Assembly (NCBI RefSeq): GCF_000191885.1 | Contig: NZ_AEWI01000004.1 | Span: 18,826-82,825 of the forward strand | Source of the DNA: Anaerophaga thermohalophila DSM 12881 | GTDB lineage: Bacteria > Bacteroidota > Bacteroidia > Bacteroidales > Marinilabiliaceae | DNA length: 64,000 nt | Direction of reading: 5' to 3' | In this document: positions 55,010-63,096 of the stretch, in pieces | Layout: each line of letters opens with the position of its first letter | Position numbering within the stretch: the first letter of the stretch is position 1 | Translations under genes and position numbers: made by a program | Notes under the pieces: generated by a model | The model's input: the letters and a program-made list of their open reading frames with translations, nothing else | The model's database searches: none | What the model was told of the DNA's origin: nothing

Positions 55010-56524
55010 ATGAAGTCGAAAATATATTTAATTATAATATTGACATTGGGGGTAATTATCACCTCTGTTACCTCCTGTACCGATCTTGATGAAGAATTGT
55101 TTAGTCAGGTGGAGTCAAAAGATTACGGAAAGACTGCGGATGAAATTGAAACCATTGTAGGGGGGGCTTATTCTTCTTTGCGTGGTTTCAGCGATGATAT
55201 CTCTATTTCATATCCTACTTGCGAATATGTATTTTTTCTCTCTGAATGTACTTCCGACGAAGCATGTATCCCTACCCGGGGTACCGACTGGTACGACGGA
55301 GGGCGTTATCAGGAAGCGCAAAAACATACATGGACGGCGGACAATGCTATGATATTGAGTGCCTGGCGGTATTGTTTCCAGGGATTGGCAAAAGTAAACG
55401 CTATTATTTATCAGGTCAATCAGTCAGAGTTGACAGAGGATGAAAAGTTCGTAATCAATGCCGAGCTTAGGGGAATAAGGGCCTATTATTACTATCTGCT
55501 TCTGGATATGTTTGGTGATGTGCCTGTTGTTACAGACTTTGAAGATAAAGAGCTTCCTGCTAAATCGTCACGTCAGGAGGTGTTTGATTTCGTGGAAAGC
55601 GAGTTATTGGAGATAAGGGATGTTCTTCCGTCCGAAGTTATTTACGGGCGTTTTACCCAAAATGTTGCCAATACTTTGCTTGCTCGTCTTTATCTTAATG
55701 CTGAAGTATATACAGGTAACCCACGCTGGCAGGATTGCATAGATGCCTGCGAAAAAGTTTCGGGTTATTCTCTGGAACCGGATTATTTCACAAATTTTTT
55801 GACAGAAAATCAGGTGTCGCGGGAAGTGATTTTTGCGATCCCTTATGACTCAGAGGCTGGTACTGTTGGAAATTATCTGCATTCAATGACTTTTCACTAT
55901 AAACAGCCTTATGCTTTTTCTCCAACGGGTGATTATCCCTGGTGTGGGAATGGTATTTGCGGGCAGCCGGGAGTGTATTCATCCTTCGATGATGCAGACC
56001 GAAGGAAAGATGCTATGCTGGAGGGAGAACAAATTAATTTAGCTACAGGTTCTGTTATAAATATGGATAATGGTGAGCCTTTAATTTATACTGAAGAGAT
56101 AGAGAACTTTGAGAATGCTAAACAGAATGAAGGTGTTCGTTTGTTCAAATACGAGGTAAAAGCGGGTGAATCATGGGAGCGTGATCACGATTGGGTGGTT
56201 ATGCGATATGCAGAGGTTTTGATGATGCAAGCTGAGTGCTATGTTCGTATGGGGACTCCTGACCTCGCTCGCCCTTTTATTGAACCAATCAGAGAGCGTG
56301 CCGGGATGGATACTCCTGAAACGATTACGCTTGATTTTCTGAATGACGAATGGCTCAGGGAATTCATTTTTGAAGGTCATCGGCGTACGCATAATATTCG
56401 ATTTGGTGATTTCTTTGAGCCATGGTGGGAGAAGGGCGAGACACCCCGGTACAGGGAAGTCTTTCCGATTCCTCAGTCAGAGTTGGATAAAAATAAAAAC
56501 CTCGTTCAAAATCCAAATTATTGA
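55010..56524 (+). CDS. SusD/RagB glycan-binding lipoprotein, third locus
   Basis: A 504-residue lipoprotein (lipobox VTSC). Family marks are RGIRAYYYYLLLDMFGDVPV near 150, VMRYAEVLMMQAECYVRMG near 400, ARPFIEPIRERAGM and LREFIFEGHRRTHNIRFGDF near the end. It pairs with the SusC upstream. Its central part includes Cys and aromatic residues (CGNGICGQPGVYSSF) not seen in the other two SusD proteins; a disulfide or special binding loop is possible. A hairpin follows its stop. Confidence 0.95.
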   Translation: MKSKIYLIIILTLGVIITSVTSCTDLDEELFSQVESKDYGKTADEIETIVGGAYSSLRGFSDDISISYPTCEYVFFLSECTSDEACIPTRGTDWYDGGRYQEAQKHTWTADNAMILSAWRYCFQGLAKVNAIIYQVNQSELTEDEKFVINAELRGIRAYYYYLLLDMFGDVPVVTDFEDKELPAKSSRQEVFDFVESELLEIRDVLPSEVIYGRFTQNVANTLLARLYLNAEVYTGNPRWQDCIDACEKVSGYSLEPDYFTNFLTENQVSREVIFAIPYDSEAGTVGNYLHSMTFHYKQPYAFSPTGDYPWCGNGICGQPGVYSSFDDADRRKDAMLEGEQINLATGSVINMDNGEPLIYTEEIENFENAKQNEGVRLFKYEVKAGESWERDHDWVVMRYAEVLMMQAECYVRMGTPDLARPFIEPIRERAGMDTPETITLDFLNDEWLREFIFEGHRRTHNIRFGDFFEPWWEKGETPRYREVFPIPQSELDKNKNLVQNPNY

Positions 56525-56541
56525 TTTTAGAAAACCGTTGT

Positions 56542-56577
56542 AAAACAAGCAGAGGTATTTATTCCTCTGCTTGTTTT
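56542..56577 (+). terminator. Hairpin after the third susD
   Basis: AAAACAAGCAGAGG (56542-56555) pairs with CCTCTGCTTGTTTT (56564-56577) over an 8-base loop, a perfect 14-bp stem ending in T's. A bidirectional terminator or stability hairpin separating susCD from the enzyme genes, as in the second locus. Confidence 0.75.
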
Positions 56578-56623
56578 CTTTGAGCTTCGAAAATTTCAAA
56601 ATTTCAAACATAATTCTGCAAGT

Positions 56624-57865
56624 ATGAAGATTTATCCGGTGTTAGTATTTATTGCTGCTTTTGGGGTTTGTATTTCGGGATGTAAGGATGAAGAAAAACA
56701 AAATTCTGAAGAGGATTTTGAAGTTCATGTCCTGAACCCCGTTGATGTGAAGAAAAATAATGAGACACATATTTTTGTTCACTTTATGCCCTGGTATGAA
56801 ACCCCTGAAAGCAGTGAAAACGGTGAATGGGGTATGCACTGGTCGATGGCAACAAAAGACCCTGACCAGTTCGATGGTGAAGGGTTGCCTGATATTGCGT
56901 CGCATTTTAATCCTTTAATTGGTCCTTATGCCTCAGGCGATGAAGATGTGATTGAATGCCAGTTGCTTTTAATGAAATATTCGGGAATAGACGGACTGTT
57001 GATAGACTGGTATGGAACTTACGATGTCAATGATTACTATTCTATTAAGGAAAATACGGAAGCCTTGATTCATAAAGTTGGAGAAGTAGGAATTGAGTTC
57101 GCAGTTGTGTATGAAGATCGAACCGTCTCTGAAGTTGTTGATAAAGGAGCAGAAAATGACCGTCTCTCAGTGGTTAAAAAAGACATGGCATTTCTTGAGA
57201 ATAGTTATTTCGGGATGGAAGAGTACATCCATATTGACGGCAAACCTCTTCTTTTGGTCTTTGGGCCAATAAATTTAGTGTCGGAAAATGACTGGACAAA
57301 TGCTTTTTTAAATCTCAGTGTTAAGCCTATGTTTTTGACACTCTGGAATCATTCGGAGGCTGCAGGTAAAAATGCTGATGGAGAATATGCCTGGGTCTAT
57401 AAGGACAATTCTTTTTTAGAGAACTTTTATACTAATCGCCTACCACTTCTGAATTTTGCAATGGGGTCTGCCTATCCCGGATTTGTTGATTTCTATGAAG
57501 AAGGGGGCTGGGGTGAGAGCCTGGGATGGGAAATACCACACAATGACGGAGCTACTTTGGAAGAAACCCTTCAGCTGACAAAAGAATCGGGTGTAAAGTA
57601 TTTACAAATTGTTACCTGGAATGATTACGGAGAAGGGACTATCATTGAACCTACTCACGAGTTCGGGTTTTCATATCTGGAAACGATTAAGCAGTTTGCA
57701 GGGGTTGAAAATAGTGAGGATGTTTTTGATCAAATTATTCTGTTGTATGAATTCAGGAAGAGATATAAAAATAATGAGGAAATCCAGAGAAAGCTGGACC
57801 AGGTATTTTATTATTTTGTTTCTATGCAACCAGGTTTGGCAAAGGAACTCCTGAGTGAAATTTAG
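56624..57865 (+). CDS. GH99/GH71-like lipoprotein
   Basis: A 413-residue lipoprotein (lipobox CISGC, Cys near 20). The barrel opens HIFVHFMPWYETPESSENGE near 50. MKYSGIDGLLIDWYGTYDVN near 118 and VTWNDYGEGTIIEPTHEFGF near 328 are typical of GH71/GH99 endo-acting families, the last being the 'WN.W.EGT.IEP' block with the proposed catalytic acid. GH99 enzymes are endo-alpha-1,2-mannosidases or mannanases; GH71 are alpha-1,3-glucanases. The motifs do not decide between them. Next to GH97, an alpha-glucan or alpha-galactan target is as likely as alpha-mannan. Confidence 0.8.
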   Translation: MKIYPVLVFIAAFGVCISGCKDEEKQNSEEDFEVHVLNPVDVKKNNETHIFVHFMPWYETPESSENGEWGMHWSMATKDPDQFDGEGLPDIASHFNPLIGPYASGDEDVIECQLLLMKYSGIDGLLIDWYGTYDVNDYYSIKENTEALIHKVGEVGIEFAVVYEDRTVSEVVDKGAENDRLSVVKKDMAFLENSYFGMEEYIHIDGKPLLLVFGPINLVSENDWTNAFLNLSVKPMFLTLWNHSEAAGKNADGEYAWVYKDNSFLENFYTNRLPLLNFAMGSAYPGFVDFYEEGGWGESLGWEIPHNDGATLEETLQLTKESGVKYLQIVTWNDYGEGTIIEPTHEFGFSYLETIKQFAGVENSEDVFDQIILLYEFRKRYKNNEEIQRKLDQVFYYFVSMQPGLAKELLSEI

Positions 57866-57927
57866 AATACCCGTATGTGTACAATAAAAAATGGTAATAG
57901 TTATTTTAATTTTAATTCGGTTGTGTT

Positions 57928-59940
57928 GTGAAAAATGTTATATTTTGTTTTTTAATTGGATGTATCTTCTTGTCAGTTCAGAGTTGTAATTCTCCGGGTA
58001 ATACTTCAATAACATCACCCGACGGGCAGCTTAAATTGGATTTTTTTCTAAAGAAAGGAGAGCCTTTTTATGCTTTATCAAGAGGCGGCGAGGAAATAAT
58101 TTTACCTTCTTCGATGGGGTTCGAGTTTAAGAATATGCCTCCCATGAAGGATAATTTTAAAATTGTAAAAGCAACAAAAGATTCTGTTAATATAACCTGG
58201 GAACAACCGTGGGGGCAATTCAAAAAGGTGAGGGATAATCATAAAGAATTATCTGTTACCCTGCAGGAAAAAAGTGGAGATAAAAGAATATTACATATAA
58301 TTTTCAGAGTTTTTGATGACGGCTTGGGTTTTAGATATGAGTTTCCCGAACAGCCCAATGCCGACAGCCTTGTTATTATTAATGAATTGACTCAATTTAC
58401 ATTCACCCGTGAGCAAAAGGTGTGGTGGATACCGGTACATTCGGAAAATAGTTATTATGAAAGTTTATTTCGATTAACTAAAATGGGAGAAACAGATACT
58501 ATTAATACACCGGCCACCTTTGAGATGAATGATGGTTCCTTTCTTGCTATTCATGAGGCCGCTCTTACCGATTATGCTTCGATGACGCTACTATTGACAG
58601 ACTCAAATCAGTATGAAAGTGACCTGGTTCCGTGGTCGAATGGAGTTAAAGTGTATGGCAGGGTACCGTTTCAAACGCCCTGGCGAACCATTCTTGTGGG
58701 CGATACCCCGGGCGATTTGGCCATGTCAAATCTTACTCTAAATTTAAATGAACCCTGTGTTCTGGATGATATTTCCTGGATTGAACCTACCAAATATATC
58801 GGAATATGGTGGGCTATGCATCTGGATGAATATACCTGGGGACAAGGTCCCAAGCATGGGGCAACCACACAGAATGCCAAGCGTTACATCGATTTTGCAG
58901 CAGAAAATGGATTTGGTGGTGTTTTGATTGAAGGGTGGAATCTTGGATGGGATGGTAATTGGGCCAAAGATGGTTCTGATTTTAATTTCACAACTTCATA
59001 TCCGGATTTCGATTTAGAGGAGGTTTGCCGCTATGGTGCTAAAAAGAATGTTCGGATAATTGGACATCACGAAACAGCCGGGGCGGTGTTTAACTATGAG
59101 AAGCAACTTGAGGATGCTTTTGCTCTGTATCATAGATATGGCGTTAATTCGGTGAAAACCGGGTATGTAAATAAATATCTGGATGGGAAGGAATGGCATG
59201 ATGGTCAGTTTGGTGTCAGGCATTACCGAAATGTGGTTGAAACAGCTGCCCGGTATAAAATAATGATTGATAATCATGAGCCGGTTAAAGGAACGGGCCT
59301 GGAGAGAACCTATCCAAACCTGATGGCACAGGAAGGGGGCCGCGGGCAGGAATACAATGCTTGGTCGGCAGATGGTGGAAACCCTCCTTCACACACAACA
59401 ATTATACCTTTTACCCGAATGCTTGCCGGCCCTTTCGATTTCACTCCGGGCATATTTAATTTTGATTACCATACAGCAGCGGGTGCTAAGGTTCAAACAA
59501 CTCTTGCCAAGCAGTTGGCGCTTTATGTCATTATTTTCAGTCCTCTACAGATGGCTGCTGATATTCCCTGGAATTATGAGAATGTGCCTGCATTTCAGTT
59601 TGTGAAAGATGTACCTTGTAATTGGTCTGAATCAAAAGTCTTGAATGGTATTATCGGCGAATTTGTTACAATTGTCCGAAAAGACTATAACAGTGAAGAA
59701 TGGTATTTGGGAACAATAACAAATGAAAAGAAAAGAAATATCTCGGTTGATTTGTCATTTCTTGAGGAGGGGATAACTTATCTTGCACAAATATATGAGG
59801 ATGGGGTGAAAGCCAACTACAAAGATAATCCCACAGATATTCATATTATAGAAAAAAAAGTCACAAAAGATTCAGGTCTTAGTTTTAAGTTGGCTCCCGG
59901 AGGCGGGGCTGCTGTGAGGTTTGTTCCTATTGTCAGATAA
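57928..59940 (+). CDS. GH97-family alpha-glycosidase lipoprotein
   Basis: A 670-residue lipoprotein. The start is GTG 57928: an in-frame stop lies 15 bases upstream, no ATG is near, and this start gives an intact signal with lipobox VQSC. The N-terminal beta-super-sandwich begins TSPDGQLKLDFFLKKGEPFY. The TIM barrel has GGVLIEGWNLGWDGNW, IIGHHETAGAVFNYE near 380 (calcium-ligand/catalytic Glu region), GVNSVKTGYVNKYLDGKEWH and MAQEGGRGQEYNAW near 466. GH97 includes the inverting alpha-glucosidase SusB and retaining alpha-galactosidases. The residue that separates these two is not clear to me here. It is the last gene of the third locus and follows the GH99-like gene by 62 bases. Confidence 0.92.
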   Translation: MKNVIFCFLIGCIFLSVQSCNSPGNTSITSPDGQLKLDFFLKKGEPFYALSRGGEEIILPSSMGFEFKNMPPMKDNFKIVKATKDSVNITWEQPWGQFKKVRDNHKELSVTLQEKSGDKRILHIIFRVFDDGLGFRYEFPEQPNADSLVIINELTQFTFTREQKVWWIPVHSENSYYESLFRLTKMGETDTINTPATFEMNDGSFLAIHEAALTDYASMTLLLTDSNQYESDLVPWSNGVKVYGRVPFQTPWRTILVGDTPGDLAMSNLTLNLNEPCVLDDISWIEPTKYIGIWWAMHLDEYTWGQGPKHGATTQNAKRYIDFAAENGFGGVLIEGWNLGWDGNWAKDGSDFNFTTSYPDFDLEEVCRYGAKKNVRIIGHHETAGAVFNYEKQLEDAFALYHRYGVNSVKTGYVNKYLDGKEWHDGQFGVRHYRNVVETAARYKIMIDNHEPVKGTGLERTYPNLMAQEGGRGQEYNAWSADGGNPPSHTTIIPFTRMLAGPFDFTPGIFNFDYHTAAGAKVQTTLAKQLALYVIIFSPLQMAADIPWNYENVPAFQFVKDVPCNWSESKVLNGIIGEFVTIVRKDYNSEEWYLGTITNEKKRNISVDLSFLEEGITYLAQIYEDGVKANYKDNPTDIHIIEKKVTKDSGLSFKLAPGGGAAVRFVPIVR

Positions 59941-59985
59941 ACAGGTTTTTAGAGTCATCCTGATAAAATTATTAGCACTGTTAAT

Positions 59986-60109
59986 TTAAGAGGCTGCCTA
60001 AAAAGCAAAAAAATTTTTGTTATTCTGAACGCAGTGAAGAATCTTAAAATCAATATTTTGAAATCTTTCACCATGACCAGGATAACCATATTTTTGGACA
60101 GCCTCTTAA
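59986..60109. repeat. Inverted-repeat element R5 enclosing half an R1 palindrome
   Basis: The ends TTAAGAGGCTGCCTAAAAAG and TTTTTGGACAGCCTCTTAA pair at most positions over about 18 bp, and a TTAA at each end may be the target duplication. Inside lies TTATTCTGAACGCAGTGAAGAATC, the right arm of R1. The element sits between the convergent GH97 and polymerase genes. Confidence 0.8.
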
Positions 60110-60157
60110 GTTTGGTGGATTTATTCGGTAGAATAATTCAGGGAAAACTGTCGAAAA

Positions 60158-63094
60158 TCAAGCCCCTCTCGGGTCAGCCTGCAGTGGCAAAGCGGCCATT
60201 TTTTCTACTTCTACAGAAGGCTGTCCGAATTCACTAACAATCTTCCCCAGAATCAGATAAACGCCGTTTCCGGTGAAAGGCCATTGTTTCAGAACCTGAG
60301 GAAAATGAACGGTATCGAAAAATTCACCGTCGGCATCGATGAAAGTGGCAAAGTGCATGATTTGACGGTTGACGGTTCGTACATATTTCATGGTGACCAG
60401 TTGTCCTGCCATGCGCACCCGGCGGCCAATATTCTGCTCCAGGTCGCGGGCACGGAGCTCACCGCGGAACGATGTTTTCAGCATATCGAAAAAAGAGCTT
60501 CCCACGGGAAATCCCAGCAATTCTATTTCGTCGTAGGCATCTTCGATGCGTTGTTGCTCAAAACGGGGCATCTGGTAGTCGGGCGATTTAAGCGAAAACA
60601 GACGGGGCAACTTTTTCTTCTTTTTCTCGCCCGACAAAAGCAGGTGGGCCTGCCACAACAGCCCGGGTTTGCTCTTTCCGGTGAAGCGAAAAGCACCAAG
60701 GCGTATGATGAGTATGAGTTGTTCGCGACTAATGCCTGTGCGGTTAATGAAATCTTCCAGGTTTTGGTAAGTACCATTGCGTTGCCTTTCTTCAATGAAG
60801 TTCAGGACTGTTTTTGTTTCCAGGTCGTGTACATGCACAAATCCCAGGAAGATGTCCTTCCCTGTAATCGAAGTGGCATATTGACTGCGGTTTACGCATG
60901 GCAGGTGAATATTGGCGCCCCATCTTCGTGCTTCATTCACATAGAGCCACGTGGCATAAAATCCGCCGAAATTATTGATTACTGCCACCATAAATTCCAG
61001 CGGATAGCGGGCTTTCAGGTACAAACTCTGGAAACTTTCCACGGCATAGGAGGCCGAGTGGGCTTTTGAAAAAGAGTAACCGGCAAACGACTCAATTTGT
61101 CGCCACACTTCCGACGTTAGAGCTTGCGAATAACCACGCTGCCGGCAATTCTCGAAGAATTTATTGACGATGGCCTGAAAAGCATCTCTGGAGCGGTATT
61201 TCCCGCTCATGGCGCGACGCAATACATCGGCATCAGCCAGGTCGAGTCCGGCAAAATGGTGACACACTTTGATGACATCTTCCTGGTAAACCATGACGCC
61301 GTAGGTTTCGCTGAGTTGTTCCTTCAGTATCGGGTGAGCATATTCAAATCCTTCGGGATTGTGAAACCGTCGTATGTATTCCCGCATCATGCCCGATTTT
61401 GCTACACCCGGACGAATAATGGAACTGGCGGCAACAAGGGTCAGGTAATCATCGCAACGCAATTTTTTAAGTAACCCCCGCATGGCCGGACTCTCGATGT
61501 AAAAGCATCCCGTGGTTTCACCTTTTCTGAGAAGTTCCCTGACCTGTTTGTCTTTCTTAAACTTCTCTACCTGGTGCATATCGATTTCTTCTCCGTGATT
61601 TTCATGTACGATGTCGATGCAATCGCGTATATGTCCGATGCCCCGCTGGGAGAGAATGTCGAATTTTTCAAAGCCGATGTCTTCGGCGGTGTACATGTCC
61701 CATTGTGTTGTCGGAAATCCTTTCGGTGGCATGTCCAGTGCAGTATAGTCGGTAATGGGAGCGTCCGAAATAAGGATACCGCCGGCATGAACGGTGCGTA
61801 GATTGGGAAAATCGGCCATCTGTTGTCCCGTTTGAAGGATTGTTTTTCCGACAGTGTCAGGTTCAAAGCCTGCCGGACGGGCTACCAACTGGTCAATTTC
61901 TTCTTTCGGCAATCCGTATACTTTTCCCAGTTCGCGAATGGCTGCCCGTGCCTGAAAGGTCGAAACAGCACCCAGCAGCGCCGTGTGCGCATTACCATAG
62001 CGTTTGAAAATGTAATTTTGAACTTCATCGCGCTCACGCCAGGAGTAGTCAATGTCAAAATCGGGCGGAGAGGTGCGTTTGGGATTCAGAAAACGTTCGA
62101 AGTAGAGATCTAATTCAATCGGATCCACATCTGTTATTTTCAGGCAATAGGCGACTACACTATTGGCGCCGCTGCCTCGTCCCACATGATAAAATCCACG
62201 GGAGAGGGAATATCTGATGATGTCCCACACGATCAGGTAATAAGCTGCAAAGCCCATTTTACTGATGATTGAGAGTTCCTTTTCTACTCTTTGTTGTGCC
62301 ACTGCAACGTTGTTCCCGTACCGTTGTCGGAGGCCGTCCATTGCCAGTTGGGCGAGCAGAAGCTCGTCATCATGCCGGCTCCCTGTGTAGGTTTGTTTGT
62401 TTTTACTGCCTTTGAAGTCGAAGTCAAAAGAGAGCCGGCTTAACAGGTTATCTGTTGTTTTCACAATTTCGGGGTGGTCGGCGAAAGCTTTCATTAGTTT
62501 GGCCGGCGGCACCATCCAGTCGTAAGGAGATGCCATGTCACCAGGAGTCAGACGGTCGAGCAGGGTGTTTCGGTCGATGGCTCGCAGGTGGCGGTGCAGT
62601 TCCATTCCCCGGCGATTGGCAAAAATCACCGGTTGCCAGATGAGAAGGCGATCCTGACGGTTTCGCCAGGGAGAAGTGAGCAATTGCTTTAGCTGAAAAT
62701 GGCGGATGCCGATGTATTCATTGTCGTTCAATTCGGAAGGCTGCCGGCTGCCCCAGGGCCATACAATAAAAGCATTCTCAAATGCGGGTGGCTTATCGGG
62801 CAACGGCAATCCCTGCAGCCTGTAATGACTTAAAAAACGGTTTAGCTCGCCAAACCCCTTGAAGTTTTTTGCAATGCCGGTATAAAGCCATTTGTTGTTG
62901 TTTCGAAACTCGATGCCTGCCAGTGGGGTAATGTTGTTTTTGCGACACGCTTTTACAAATTCAAAAATGCCGGTTGTGTTATTGATATCGGTGAGAATGA
63001 GCACACTAATCCCTTGCTCTGCAGCCCTGGCCGCCAGCTCTTCGGGGGAGAGCGTCCCGAAACGGAGACTGTAATATGAATGAACAATGATCAT
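60158..63094 (-). CDS. DNA polymerase III alpha-type subunit (DnaE2/ImuC-like) with degenerate PHP domain
   Basis: A 978-residue polymerase of the C family, short against the 1160 of replicative DnaE. The N-terminal PHP domain (1-200) starts VHSYYSLRFGTLS and LILTDINNTTG where active PHP domains have HLH and TDH, so metal ligands are missing and proofreading/phosphatase activity is not expected. The palm has PDFDIDYSWRERDEV near 342 with the two catalytic Asp and a third later. The C-terminal OB domain (GRRVRMAGQLVTMKYVRTVN near 895) is present; a tau-binding tail is not. It starts 2 bases after the stop of the DinB-type gene, so they are translated together, like imuB-dnaE2 translesion operons. 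A role in mutagenic repair is inferred. Confidence 0.88.
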   Translation of the reverse strand: MIIVHSYYSLRFGTLSPEELAARAAEQGISVLILTDINNTTGIFEFVKACRKNNITPLAGIEFRNNNKWLYTGIAKNFKGFGELNRFLSHYRLQGLPLPDKPPAFENAFIVWPWGSRQPSELNDNEYIGIRHFQLKQLLTSPWRNRQDRLLIWQPVIFANRRGMELHRHLRAIDRNTLLDRLTPGDMASPYDWMVPPAKLMKAFADHPEIVKTTDNLLSRLSFDFDFKGSKNKQTYTGSRHDDELLLAQLAMDGLRQRYGNNVAVAQQRVEKELSIISKMGFAAYYLIVWDIIRYSLSRGFYHVGRGSGANSVVAYCLKITDVDPIELDLYFERFLNPKRTSPPDFDIDYSWRERDEVQNYIFKRYGNAHTALLGAVSTFQARAAIRELGKVYGLPKEEIDQLVARPAGFEPDTVGKTILQTGQQMADFPNLRTVHAGGILISDAPITDYTALDMPPKGFPTTQWDMYTAEDIGFEKFDILSQRGIGHIRDCIDIVHENHGEEIDMHQVEKFKKDKQVRELLRKGETTGCFYIESPAMRGLLKKLRCDDYLTLVAASSIIRPGVAKSGMMREYIRRFHNPEGFEYAHPILKEQLSETYGVMVYQEDVIKVCHHFAGLDLADADVLRRAMSGKYRSRDAFQAIVNKFFENCRQRGYSQALTSEVWRQIESFAGYSFSKAHSASYAVESFQSLYLKARYPLEFMVAVINNFGGFYATWLYVNEARRWGANIHLPCVNRSQYATSITGKDIFLGFVHVHDLETKTVLNFIEERQRNGTYQNLEDFINRTGISREQLILIIRLGAFRFTGKSKPGLLWQAHLLLSGEKKKKKLPRLFSLKSPDYQMPRFEQQRIEDAYDEIELLGFPVGSSFFDMLKTSFRGELRARDLEQNIGRRVRMAGQLVTMKYVRTVNRQIMHFATFIDADGEFFDTVHFPQVLKQWPFTGNGVYLILGKIVSEFGQPSVEVEKMAALPLQADPRGA

Positions 63095-63096
63095 TG

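Noticed and set aside
60284..61069. 261-residue plus-strand ORF
   Set aside because: Antisense to the polymerase gene, which has full catalytic motifs. Shadow of a GC-richer coding region.
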